From JBQTKD01 sp963703165 (GTDB lineage: Bacteria > Actinomycetota > Actinomycetes > Sporichthyales > Sporichthyaceae), in contig OY969798.1 of NCBI GenBank assembly GCA_963703165.1, positions 3,286,001 through 3,350,000 of the forward strand: a DNA stretch of 64,000 bases, in the 5' to 3' direction. Positions 8,402-16,719 of the stretch are shown here, piece after piece; position 1 is the stretch's first letter, and every line of letters begins with the position of its first letter. The notes beneath the pieces were generated by a model, which had not been told where the DNA came from, searched no databases, and saw only the letters and a list, made by a program, of their open reading frames with translations. Made by a program: the position numbers and the translations under genes.

Positions 8402-9882
8402 GTACAACGACTCTTGAGCCGAACACGGTCCGGACCTACGGCGGGTGGCGACGCACCCGCGGCCTGGGCCTGGGCAACCTGGACGCCCGGGCCAGCGGTG
8501 CGCTGATCCTGCTCGTCGCGATCTTCACGGCGACCACAGCCGTCGGCGGCCTGGGTGCCGGGATGCTGCTGCTACCGGTCATCCTCCCGATGCTCGCGTT
8601 GGTGCTGTGGCGCTACGACGGTGTCCCGCTGCTCGATCATCTGATTGCCAAGGAGCGCTACCGGCGCGCGGCGGGACGTGGGGAGACGACCTACCGCGGT
8701 TCGGTCATGTTGCCGTGGCCGAAGGCCGGGAACCTGCCCGGAATCCTCGCGCCCACCGAACTTCTCGACGTCGAGATCCCTGGCCGCACCCGCTGCGGCA
8801 TGGTGTGGGACAAGCGCACCGGCCTGATGTCGGTCACCTTCCTGCTGTCCTCGGCCGGAACCCTGCTGGCCGACCGCGACACCGCCGACGGGTACGTGTC
8901 CTCGTGGGGCGCGATGCTGGCGTCCTTCGCCGACGTCCCCTCCATCCGGTGGGCCGCCGTCACCGTCGAGACCACGCCGGACGCCGGGGGCTCGCTGCGC
9001 CGCGACCTCGACAGCCGCCTGGACCCGGACGCCCCCGAGTGGGCGCGGGCCGTCATGGCCGACCTCGTCGAGGCCGCCCCTGCCGGAGCCGCCCGGGTGT
9101 CCACCCGACTCACCCTGACCGTGGACCCGACCCGGGGCGGGGAACGCATCACCGAACTGGCCGACGGCGTCGCCGCGACCCTGCGGGTGCTCGAGAGCAT
9201 CAACCCCGCCGGGTCCGGGGTCGAGGTGCTCCGCGCGGCCAGCGCCGCCGACCTCGCGCGCATGGTTCGCTCCGCCTTCGACCCGCAGGCCCGCCGGGCC
9301 AACACCGAGGACTGGGAACAACTGATCGACACTCCGCTGTGGGGCCTGGCCGGGCCGGCCGGGGCCAAGGAGGAGTCGGACCGCTACCTGCACGACGGCG
9401 CAGTCTCGGTGAGTTGGGCGATGCTCGAGGCTCCGCGCCAGCGCGTCGCGAGCAACGTCCTGCTGCGTCTGCTGTCCCCGGGCCGTTACGCGCGTCGGGT
9501 CACCCTGCTGTACCGGGTGCTGGACCGGGAGGAAGCAGGGTCCCTGCTGCAGAAGGAACGGACCGCCGTCGAGGCCCGCGCCGCCTACCGCGCCCGCACC
9601 AAGCGCGACGAATCCGCCCGGGAGCGTAAGGACCGCATGATGGCGCACGGTGCTGCGGAGGAAGAGGCGGCGGGCGCCGGTCTCGTCCAGTTCTCGCTGT
9701 TCGTGACGACCACCGTCGAGGACCCGGCCGACCTGCCCGCCGCGCGCGCCGAGGTCGAGCACGCCGCGGGGGCCAGCCGCATCAAACTGAGGCTGTGTCA
9801 CTACGGCCAGGCCGCTGCCTTCGCCGTCGGTCTGCCCACCGGGGTGCACCCGCCGTTCAGCAAGGCCAAGGTGACCCGATGA
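8398..9882 (+). CDS. SCO6880 family type IV secretion protein
   Basis: 494 residues. The N-terminal region has the family-typical YGGWRRTRGLGLGNL, followed by two transmembrane helices (SGALILLVAIFTATTAVGGLG and MLLLPVILPMLALVLW) and a long cytoplasmic part with YRGSVMLPWPKAGNLPGILAPTELLDV. This matches SCO6880-like proteins that replace VirB3/PrgI-like parts in actinobacterial conjugation-type machines. Coupled to the ATPase gene by ATGA. Confidence 0.8.
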   Translation: MSTTTLEPNTVRTYGGWRRTRGLGLGNLDARASGALILLVAIFTATTAVGGLGAGMLLLPVILPMLALVLWRYDGVPLLDHLIAKERYRRAAGRGETTYRGSVMLPWPKAGNLPGILAPTELLDVEIPGRTRCGMVWDKRTGLMSVTFLLSSAGTLLADRDTADGYVSSWGAMLASFADVPSIRWAAVTVETTPDAGGSLRRDLDSRLDPDAPEWARAVMADLVEAAPAGAARVSTRLTLTVDPTRGGERITELADGVAATLRVLESINPAGSGVEVLRAASAADLARMVRSAFDPQARRANTEDWEQLIDTPLWGLAGPAGAKEESDRYLHDGAVSVSWAMLEAPRQRVASNVLLRLLSPGRYARRVTLLYRVLDREEAGSLLQKERTAVEARAAYRARTKRDESARERKDRMMAHGAAEEEAAGAGLVQFSLFVTTTVEDPADLPAARAEVEHAAGASRIKLRLCHYGQAAAFAVGLPTGVHPPFSKAKVTR

Positions 9883-11411
9883 GCAAGAAGCTGCAGGGCT
9901 ACGAGCCGCACGAACCGCAGCGCAAGTTCGCCGCGCAGCGCCGCCGCAAGGCCTCGGCCGTGGCCGGCGACCTCGTCGCGCCCTCGGGCGGTTGGCCCGG
10001 CTCGGGCTCGGGCCGGGCGGCACACGTCGACCCGGGCATGCATCACGTGGGCACCACCAATCAGGTGGCCGGGTTGTTCCCCTTCGTCCAGGCAAACGGC
10101 CTGCCGCCGACGGGCGTGCCGCTTGGGCGGGACCTGCTGACCAACGAACTGGTCTGCCTCGACCCGCCGGGTTGGGTCGGCACCATGACCGCCAACCCCG
10201 GTGTGTGGATCCAGGCCTCCCCGGGCGTCGGCAAATCCGCCGCCGCCAAGCGGGTCATGATCGGCCTGTGCGCGCTGGGCTATCTCGCGTTGAACCCGGG
10301 CGACGCCAAGGGCGAGTACTCGACGGTCGTGGAGGCACTCGGCGGCCAGGTCATCCGGATCGGTCGCGGTCTGGACCGGATCAACCCGCTGGACTCCGGA
10401 CCGCTGGGGCGGGCGCTGCCCACCCTGGAGCCGGCCGCCCGCGCCGCACTGACCACTGAGATCGCCGCCCGACGCAGCGAACTGCTGCTCGCTCTGCTGG
10501 CAGGACCCAACGGGTTGGACCGCCGGCCCGACGCCGGGGAGCGGTACGCACTCGAGGCGGCGGTGCGCCTGATCACGGCTGCCCACGCCGGCGGCGAGGA
10601 CCCCACCATCCCCGACGTCATCCGGGTGCTGCGCAACCCGCCGCAGTCGATGTGCACGGACCTGCAGGTCGCCGACGCGCACGAGGCGTGGAAGACCACG
10701 GGGCAGATCACCTTCGGCCTGGAGAACCTCTGCGCCGGGCCTCTCGCGGGTCTGTTCGACGGCCCGACGAGCACCCGCGTGGACCTGACCGCCCGCGCGA
10801 TCAACGTCGACCTGTCCGCGCTGCTGCCGGCCGGGGACCACGTCGTCGCCGCCGGGATGATGGCCGGCTGGGCCTACACCTACGGCACCCTCGACGCGGC
10901 CGCCGCGCTCGGCCTCAACGACCGTCCGATGGTCATCTGCCTCGACGAACTGTGGCGCGCGCTGCGGGCCGGGACCGGGATGGTCGACTCCTTCGACGCC
11001 CTCACCCGCCTCAACCGGGCCAAGGGCGCCGTCACGATGATGATCACCCACTCGCTGCGTGACCTCGAGGCACTGCCCAACGCCTCGGATCGGGCGAAAG
11101 CGGCCGGCCTGATGGAGCGCTGCGACACCGTCCTGCTCGGCGCGAGCTCACCCAAGGAACTGCACGCAGTTGCTGAACGACGTCCCCTGACGGGCGAGGA
11201 GATGCGTCTGGTCGCCAGCTGGGCCGCACCCACCGGGACAGCCGTCGAAGGACTCGACACACCCCACCCGGGACGCGGCAAGCTGCTGGTGAAGATCGGC
11301 CACCGGATCGGGGTACCGACCCAGATGATGCTCACCGGCGCCGAGCTCGTCCGCTACGAGACCGACACCGCGATGCGTCGGCGACCTGCCGGTGCAGGCG
11401 CCCTCCGGTGA
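9879..11411 (+). CDS. VirB4/TraG-like secretion ATPase
   Basis: 510 residues with a Walker A motif ASPGVGKSAAAKR (about residue 114), DAKGEYSTVVEALGGQVIRIG typical of VirB4/TraG ATPases, and a Walker B-like VICLDELWRAL. It would power substrate or pilus movement at the cytoplasmic face. It has no membrane helices, so it is nearer to VirB4 than to a classical membrane-anchored VirD4. Last gene of the ATGA-linked operon that begins at 3249. Confidence 0.8.
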   Translation: MSKKLQGYEPHEPQRKFAAQRRRKASAVAGDLVAPSGGWPGSGSGRAAHVDPGMHHVGTTNQVAGLFPFVQANGLPPTGVPLGRDLLTNELVCLDPPGWVGTMTANPGVWIQASPGVGKSAAAKRVMIGLCALGYLALNPGDAKGEYSTVVEALGGQVIRIGRGLDRINPLDSGPLGRALPTLEPAARAALTTEIAARRSELLLALLAGPNGLDRRPDAGERYALEAAVRLITAAHAGGEDPTIPDVIRVLRNPPQSMCTDLQVADAHEAWKTTGQITFGLENLCAGPLAGLFDGPTSTRVDLTARAINVDLSALLPAGDHVVAAGMMAGWAYTYGTLDAAAALGLNDRPMVICLDELWRALRAGTGMVDSFDALTRLNRAKGAVTMMITHSLRDLEALPNASDRAKAAGLMERCDTVLLGASSPKELHAVAERRPLTGEEMRLVASWAAPTGTAVEGLDTPHPGRGKLLVKIGHRIGVPTQMMLTGAELVRYETDTAMRRRPAGAGALR

Positions 11412-11412
11412 T

Positions 11413-11461
11413 CGACCGAAACATACCTGACCATGCATCAGAAATGGTCTGCGGCCGGTCG
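11413..11461 (+). terminator. nested stem after secretion operon
   Basis: Two nested inverted repeats directly after the ATPase stop: CGACCG (11413-11418) with CGGTCG (11456-11461), and inside them GACCAT (11429-11434) with ATGGTC (11444-11449). A plausible but modest terminator. Confidence 0.35.
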
Positions 11462-11520
11462 AGGGTGAGGGGCCGACGTCTGCACCGGGCCGCGACCGAG
11501 GGCGCGGTTAGGCTCGACGC

Positions 11521-11844
11521 ATGAGCATCGCGGTGGAATTGCAGCAACTGGGGGAGACGCTTCGGCGGTTCCCGTTCGTCTACCTGCTGAGCGTCGGGGA
11601 CCAACCGCGCCCGCACATCATTGCCGTCCCCGCCGCGGTGTCCGACGGCGTGGTCGTGATCGCCGAGGTCGGCCGCGGTACGCGCAGCCGCATCGAGGGC
11701 AACGAACTGGTGACGCTGCTCGGTCCACCCTACGAGGCCGGTGGGTACTCGCTGATCGTCGACGGCACCGCCGTGGTGAGCGGGGACGGGGTGCGCGTCA
11801 CGCCGACCTGGGCCGTGCTGCACCGACCCGCCCCGGCCGCCTGA
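11521..11844 (+). CDS. small pyridoxamine 5'-phosphate oxidase-like (split-barrel flavin) protein
   Basis: 107 residues. The pattern FPFVYLLSVGDQPRPHIIAVPAAVSDGVVVIAEVGRGTRSRIEGNELVTLL followed by GYSLIVDGTAVV matches the half-length PNPOx-like split-barrel fold that binds flavin or F420. No substrate can be given. The length is short but normal for this subgroup. The next gene starts 33 nt later. Confidence 0.7.
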   Translation: MSIAVELQQLGETLRRFPFVYLLSVGDQPRPHIIAVPAAVSDGVVVIAEVGRGTRSRIEGNELVTLLGPPYEAGGYSLIVDGTAVVSGDGVRVTPTWAVLHRPAPAA

Positions 11845-11876
11845 TGCGTGCCGCCGCTGCGTACGGGTGAGGCCGC

Positions 11877-12530
11877 GTGGATCCCTCGGACGGTGAATGG
11901 GTCGAACGCACGCTGCCCGACGGCGACGTGCGTCGCGTCTGGCGGCCCGATGAGCAACCGCCCTCGCCCGACGGCCTCTTCGGCTCCTGGTACGTCGTGT
12001 CGGACGACGGCGGCGACCGGTGGGAGTGGGTGCCGGTCCCGCGGCGGACCGACGCCGGGGTGGTCCGGACGGAGGAACCGGCCGCGCCGATGGCGCCACC
12101 CGTGCTGTCCCGCCGATCGGTCATCGGCTGGGTCGCGGCCGCGGCACTGACCGCCGTGATCGTCGGTGTCGCCGCCGTGCAAGGCGGTGGTAGCGCGGAG
12201 TTCCGTCCCGCCTCGGCCGAGGACCTCGCGCAGGACATCGGGATCGTGTTCGACAGGTTCCAGATCGCCGACGAGGGCTACCTCGGCCGCAGCGGCGGAC
12301 TGGCGGTCACCTTCATCAACCAGGGCAGGACCGCGCGAACCTTCTGGACCACCATCGCCGCCACCGGACCCGGCGGCCTGATCGCGACCGAGACCCTCGC
12401 CGTGCAAGGCCTCGAACCCGGCAAGGCGACGTCGCAGACGGCCTTCGCCGAGGACCCCCACCTGGAGGCCATGGCGGCCGCGACCTTCACCGTCACCCGC
12501 ACCGACGGCACGCCGCCGCCGCTGAACTGA
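11877..12530 (+). CDS. membrane protein with shared N-terminal LPDG/QPPSPDG module
   Basis: 217 residues. Residues 1-55 (WVERTLPDGDVRRVW, QPPSPDG, WYVV, RWEW) align closely with the start of the protein at 21264-21962. No named family is recognised for this module. One transmembrane helix (VIGWVAAAALTAVIVGVAAV) follows, then about 120 outer residues with a beta-rich pattern (GGLAVTFINQGRTARTFWTTIAATGPGGLIATETLAVQGLEPGK) resembling FxLYD/immunoglobulin-like domains. GTG at 11877 has GAGG 5-8 nt upstream. Function unknown. Confidence 0.65.
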   Translation: MDPSDGEWVERTLPDGDVRRVWRPDEQPPSPDGLFGSWYVVSDDGGDRWEWVPVPRRTDAGVVRTEEPAAPMAPPVLSRRSVIGWVAAAALTAVIVGVAAVQGGGSAEFRPASAEDLAQDIGIVFDRFQIADEGYLGRSGGLAVTFINQGRTARTFWTTIAATGPGGLIATETLAVQGLEPGKATSQTAFAEDPHLEAMAAATFTVTRTDGTPPPLN

Positions 12531-12581
12531 CGGTGTCCGCCCGTGCGTGGTGCGCCGCCGCTTCGATCGTAGAAAAGGCGA

Positions 12582-12609
12582 ACCGCCGCCCGCAGTGGCG
12601 GGCGGCGGT
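12582..12609. terminator. strong bidirectional terminator
   Basis: A perfect 12-bp GC stem (12582-12593 with 12598-12609) and a 4-nt loop sit between the convergent genes ending at 12530 and 12637. It would serve both strands; on the minus strand it follows catalase. Confidence 0.8.
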
Positions 12610-12636
12610 GCCGTTCTCACGGATCGGGGCGGACGA

Positions 12637-14157
12637 TCAGGCCTTCTTCTGCGCGCTCGCTCGCGGCGGGTTGTCCTGCTTGGACTTCGGGTCCTTCTCG
12701 TTCTGCTTGGCCCGGACGCCGCTCTCGATCTTCTCGCCGAGCGGCTTGTCGACGTTGCGCCAGTACTCGAAGGCGCGCGCCAGGATCGGTTCGCTGACCC
12801 CGTTGAGCAGGTGACCGACGATGTTGTCCACGAGGCGCCCGCGTTCGGCGTCGTCGAGGACGTCGCGGACCATCGTGCCGGGCTGGCCGAAGTCGTCGTC
12901 GTCCTCGCGCAGCGTGTACGCAGTGCGGACCATGTTGCCGTCCGCGGCCCACACCGCGGCCTCGGGGTAGCGCTCCGCATCGGCGGTCGGACCGCCGTAG
13001 GAGTTCGGCGCGTACACCGGGTCGGTGACGCCGGCGAAGCGCATCGCGCCGTCCTTGGAGTAGGAGTTCACGGGGCAACGCGGCTGGTTCACCGGCAGCT
13101 GCTGGTAGTTCACGCCCAGGCGTGCGCGGTGCGCGTCGGCGTAGGCGAACCCGCGGGCGAGCAGCATCTTGTCCGGGGACAGCCCTGTGCCCTGGACCAG
13201 GTTGTTGGGCTGGAACGCAGCCTGTTCCATCTCGGCGTGATAGTCCGTCACATTCTTGTTCAGCGTCATCTTCCCGACCGGGATGAGCGGGTAGTCGCCG
13301 TGCGGCCAGACCTTGGTGAGGTCGAAGGGGTTGAACCGGTAGGTCGTCGCCTCCTCGAACGGCATGACCTGCATGTGCAGAGTCCAACTCGGGTGCTGAC
13401 CGCCCTCGATGTGCTCGAACAGGTCGCGCTGGTGGTAGTCGGTGTCGATGGCAGCCATCTGGTCGGCCTCGTCCTGGGTGAAGGTCTCGATGCCCTGGTC
13501 GGTCTTGAAGTGGTACTTGACCCAGAACCGTTCCCCGGCGGAGTTGACCCACATGTAGGTGTGTGACGAGTACCCGTTCATGTGCCGCCAGGTCCGCGGG
13601 ATACCGCGGTCGCCCATCAACCAGGTCACCTGGTGCGCGGACTCCGGGGACAGCGTCCAGAAGTCCCACTGCATGTCGTGGTCACGCAGATTGTTCGCGG
13701 CACGGCGCTTCTGCGAGCGGATGAAGTGCTGGAACTTCATGGGGTCGCGGATGAAGAAGACTGGGGTGTTGTTGCCGACGAGGTCGAAGTTGCCCTCGGG
13801 TGTGTAGAACTTCAGGGCGAACCCGCGCGGGTCGCGCCACGTGTCGGGGGAGCCACGCTCACCGGCGACGGTGGAGAAGCGGGCAACCATGTCGGTCTGC
13901 ACGCCGGGCTGGAACAGGGCGGCCTTGGTGTACCTGGAGACGTCCTCGGTGACCTCGAAGGTCCCGTAGGCGCCGCCGCCCTTGGCGTGCGGCTGACGTT
14001 CCGGGATGCGCTCGCGGTTGAACTGGGCCATCTGCTCGATCAGGTAGTGGTCCTGGAGCAGGATCGGGCCGTTCGGGCCGATCGTCAGGGAGTGTTCGTC
14101 ACTGGCGACGGGGCACCCTGCGTCGGTGGTGGTCGGGCGGATGTCGTGCGTGGTCAT
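12637..14157 (-). CDS. katA: heme catalase
   Basis: 506 residues, a normal small-subunit catalase. It converts hydrogen peroxide to water and oxygen in the cytoplasm. The distal-site region QPHAKGGGAYGTFEVT with the catalytic His, the NNTPVFFIRDPMKFQHFI segment with the catalytic Asn, and the proximal heme-ligand motif ARGFAYADAHR (Tyr) are all visible. GGAGG precedes the ATG. It is the gene following hmuTU on the same strand (168-nt gap), fitting a heme-dependent enzyme placed with heme uptake. The C-terminus is Lys/Gln-rich. Confidence 0.95.
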   Translation of the reverse strand: MTTHDIRPTTTDAGCPVASDEHSLTIGPNGPILLQDHYLIEQMAQFNRERIPERQPHAKGGGAYGTFEVTEDVSRYTKAALFQPGVQTDMVARFSTVAGERGSPDTWRDPRGFALKFYTPEGNFDLVGNNTPVFFIRDPMKFQHFIRSQKRRAANNLRDHDMQWDFWTLSPESAHQVTWLMGDRGIPRTWRHMNGYSSHTYMWVNSAGERFWVKYHFKTDQGIETFTQDEADQMAAIDTDYHQRDLFEHIEGGQHPSWTLHMQVMPFEEATTYRFNPFDLTKVWPHGDYPLIPVGKMTLNKNVTDYHAEMEQAAFQPNNLVQGTGLSPDKMLLARGFAYADAHRARLGVNYQQLPVNQPRCPVNSYSKDGAMRFAGVTDPVYAPNSYGGPTADAERYPEAAVWAADGNMVRTAYTLREDDDDFGQPGTMVRDVLDDAERGRLVDNIVGHLLNGVSEPILARAFEYWRNVDKPLGEKIESGVRAKQNEKDPKSKQDNPPRASAQKKA

Positions 14158-14325
14158 GCTGGAACCTCCGGTCCCGGGCGAGGACTGTCCTGTGGTCTCT
14201 ACCCAGTTACCGCACCGACAGCGGCCCCCGCCCGGCGGCGATCAGGCGGAGCGCAGCGCCGGCGGCTAGGTCACGCGAACCTGCCCGGGGCTCTCCGCGT
14301 TCGCGACGGCCTCGGAGGCCGAAGG

Positions 14326-15528
14326 TCAGGCCCAGCCGCCGGAGCGAGCACGGGCCCGCATGAGCAGCCAGAAGAAGAACGGACCGCCGATGAGAGCAGT
14401 GAGCATGCCGATCGGCAGGTCGGCGTAGTCGACGGCCGTGCGGGCGATGAGGTCCGCGATCGTCAGAACCAGAGCCCCGCCGATCGCAGACGCGGGCACC
14501 AGCGTGCTGTGCGCGGGACCCAGGATCATCCGCACCACGTGCGGCACCACGAGGCCGACGAAGCCGATGATGCCGGAGAACGCGACCGCGGCGGCGACGC
14601 TGAGGGTGACCATCACGATCGCGAAGAGTCGGATGAGTTCGACGTTGACGCCGAGGTGCCGGGCGGCGTTCTCGCCGAGGGCCAGCAGGTCGAGCATGCG
14701 GGCGATCGCAAACATGCCCACCAGGCCGATGCCGACCAGCGGCGCGACGATCGCGACCTGCTCCCAGCGGGAGCCGTTGAGCGAACCCAGTTGCCAGAAC
14801 ACGATCTGCTCGCGGGCGGCGGTGTCGCCGAGGAACACGAGGTAACCGATGAGTCCGCCGCACACGGCCTGCACCGCGACACCCATCAGGACGAGGGTGA
14901 CGACTTCGGTGCGTCCGTTGCGTTGGGACAGGAGGTAGATCAGCATCGTCGTCGCCAGCGCGCTGATGAACGCGGCTGCGGCGATGGTGAAGCTGCCGAG
15001 GAAGGTCCAGCCGAACACGATCACCGTGCAGGCACCGACGGCCGCCCCGGAGCTGACGCCGATGATCCCCGGGTCCGCGAGCGGGTTACGGAACACGCCC
15101 TGCATGACGGCACCGGACGCGCCCAGGGCTGCGCCGACAAGCAGGCACAGCGTCACCCGCGGGAAGCGGATGTTCCACAGCGCCGCGTCGCCCTGCGGGT
15201 GCGTGGGCATCGGGCCGAGGTCGATGTTGAAGTGGTGGAAGAAGGAGCCGAGCACCTCGTCGAGCGGGACCTTCAGTTGCCCGTTGCCGGCTGAGATCAG
15301 CGCAGCGAGCATGAGGACACCGATGAGGCCGACCAGCACAAAGGTGGCTCGACAGGCCCGCACAGGGGGCAGCGAAGCAGTGGAGATCCACCCCTCGCGC
15401 GTGCCGCGGTTGATGGAGCGCGTGCGGGTGTCCGCCACCCGCGTTGGCATCGGAGCCGTGTGCGCGGGAGGCGGGGGGAGCGAGGGGGCAGGGGCGGGTG
15501 GCGCCGCTGCCTGTCGCTCCGGTGTCAC
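14326..15528 (-). CDS. hmuU: heme/iron ABC transporter permease
   Basis: 400 residues. A Pro-rich, Arg-containing cytoplasmic start is followed by about nine or ten hydrophobic helices of the FecCD/BtuC type. Signature segments are RFPRVTLCLLVGAALGASGAVMQGVFRNPLADPGIIGVSSGAA and GIIGFVGLVVPHVVRMILG. It moves heme (or a ferric complex) through the membrane with the lipoprotein encoded just upstream, whose stop it overlaps by 4 nt. The matching ATPase gene is not adjacent; the only candidate in the window is at 45426. Confidence 0.9.
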   Translation of the reverse strand: MTPERQAAAPPAPAPSLPPPPAHTAPMPTRVADTRTRSINRGTREGWISTASLPPVRACRATFVLVGLIGVLMLAALISAGNGQLKVPLDEVLGSFFHHFNIDLGPMPTHPQGDAALWNIRFPRVTLCLLVGAALGASGAVMQGVFRNPLADPGIIGVSSGAAVGACTVIVFGWTFLGSFTIAAAAFISALATTMLIYLLSQRNGRTEVVTLVLMGVAVQAVCGGLIGYLVFLGDTAAREQIVFWQLGSLNGSRWEQVAIVAPLVGIGLVGMFAIARMLDLLALGENAARHLGVNVELIRLFAIVMVTLSVAAAVAFSGIIGFVGLVVPHVVRMILGPAHSTLVPASAIGGALVLTIADLIARTAVDYADLPIGMLTALIGGPFFFWLLMRARARSGGWA

Positions 15529-16616
15529 GCCGGAGCTGCCTGGAGGTAGATGGCCTCGGCGAGGCCACGCAGGACGGCCGGGTACATCGGGCCGAAGCTG
15601 AGCACCTGGTAGTCGCTCATATCGACGACGCAGGAGGAGCGGCCGGCATCCGTGTCACCGACGCCGGGAACGGTCCTCAGTCCCTCGACGCCGCCGACGG
15701 ACTCCAGGCCCTTCGTCATCATCAGGAACATCTCCGGCCGGGCGCCGACCAGTGCTTCGGCGTTCAACGGACGCGACCCAGGCACGCCGGCCTCGGTGGC
15801 GACGTCGACGCCCTGCAACTCGTTGATGAGTTGATCGGCACCGGTTCCCTTACCGAACCAGGTGTACACGCCGGCGTTGCCACGCATGTAGAGGAAGGCC
15901 ATTCGGAGGCGCTGCGCGGGGTCCGCGGGGGCAAGTTCGGTGATCCGTGCGCGTGCGGCCTGCAGATCCGTGTCGACGCGGGCCGCCAACTGGTCGCCGA
16001 GCGGGCCGAGGCCGAAGACGTTCGCGATTTCCTTGATCTGCGGACCGATGCCATCCAGTGAGGACTGGTTGCCGAGGATCAGCAGCGGGATGCCGGACTG
16101 CTCGAGCTGCAGCTGCACCTCGAGCGGACCGATCGAGTAGTTGGTGAGGATCAGGTCCGGGTTGAGGTTGAGGATCGCCTCGCCGTTGATGTTGTGCCCG
16201 TTGTGCGTGACGACGGGCCGATCCTTCAGCTCCGGGATGCCGGTGGAGATGTCGCGGCCCACCAGGCGGTCACCGAGGCCGAGGGCGAAGACGGTGGTCG
16301 CGAGGGTTCCGGAGACGTCGAGGGCCAGGATGCGGTCGGCCTTCTGGATGGTCACCTGCTTGCCGCGGTTGTCCGTGACCGTGGTCGGGAACGCCGGTGT
16401 CGAGCCTGTCGCGATCGGGACGACGGTCGGGTCGGCAGTTGCCGTCGCCGGCCCCTTGCAGACCCGGTCGCCCGTGGTGCCCGTGGCCTGCTCGGCGGAG
16501 GTGTTCGCGAGGGGAGCCGTCTCGGCCGTATTGGTCTCGGCGGCACCGCACGCGGCGAGACCGCCGACCAGGACAGCAGCCAACGCGTAGCGCGCAGTTC
16601 GGATGGGACCTGCCAT
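15525..16616 (-). CDS. hmuT: heme-binding lipoprotein of ABC transporter
   Basis: 363 residues with a lipoprotein signal (VGGLAACG, Cys about residue 22), then the periplasmic-binding-protein class III fold of BtuF/FhuD/HmuT. Visible family parts are ADRILALDVSGTLATTVFALGLGDRLVGRD, PDLILTNYSIGP and FLYMRGNAGVYTWFGKGTGADQLI. It captures heme at the outer face and passes it to HmuU. The ATG at 16616 follows AAAGGGG; an upstream in-frame start at 16688 would spoil the signal peptide. An iron-box-like sequence and a palindromic operator lie upstream. A paralogue is at 49036. Confidence 0.9.
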   Translation of the reverse strand: MAGPIRTARYALAAVLVGGLAACGAAETNTAETAPLANTSAEQATGTTGDRVCKGPATATADPTVVPIATGSTPAFPTTVTDNRGKQVTIQKADRILALDVSGTLATTVFALGLGDRLVGRDISTGIPELKDRPVVTHNGHNINGEAILNLNPDLILTNYSIGPLEVQLQLEQSGIPLLILGNQSSLDGIGPQIKEIANVFGLGPLGDQLAARVDTDLQAARARITELAPADPAQRLRMAFLYMRGNAGVYTWFGKGTGADQLINELQGVDVATEAGVPGSRPLNAEALVGARPEMFLMMTKGLESVGGVEGLRTVPGVGDTDAGRSSCVVDMSDYQVLSFGPMYPAVLRGLAEAIYLQAAPA

Positions 16617-16640
16617 GACGGACAACCCCTTTCGTGGGTG

Positions 16641-16655
16641 CCGTGAGGCAACCCT
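16641..16655 (-). promoter_or_regulatory. iron-box-like site (weak), hmuTU promoter
   Basis: On the minus strand this reads AGGGTTGCCTCACGG, 10 of 15 to the DtxR/IdeR core AGGTWAGSCTWACCT. It is weak alone but is placed 25-39 nt before hmuT, and similar sites occur at other heme promoters here. Confidence 0.4.
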
Positions 16656-16687
16656 TACTTCGCGGGCCAATGATCGCCCAGCCGGCA

Positions 16688-16710
16688 CCGAATGACAAAC
16701 CGTCGTGAAC
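16688..16710 (-). promoter_or_regulatory. GACA-n3-YGTCGTGAA operator, hmuTU promoter
   Basis: GACA (16694-16697), 3 nt, CGTCGTGAAC (16701-16710). One half-site matches the window consensus TGTCGTGAAA at 8 of 10 positions. It is located 72-94 nt before the hmuT start. Confidence 0.55.
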
Positions 16711-16719
16711 GTCGGTCGA

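Noticed and set aside
13582..15294. Long plus-strand open frame of about 570 codons opposite katA and hmuU
   Set aside because: It is a shadow of two well-recognised minus-strand genes, Gly/Arg/Asp/His-rich and without family features.
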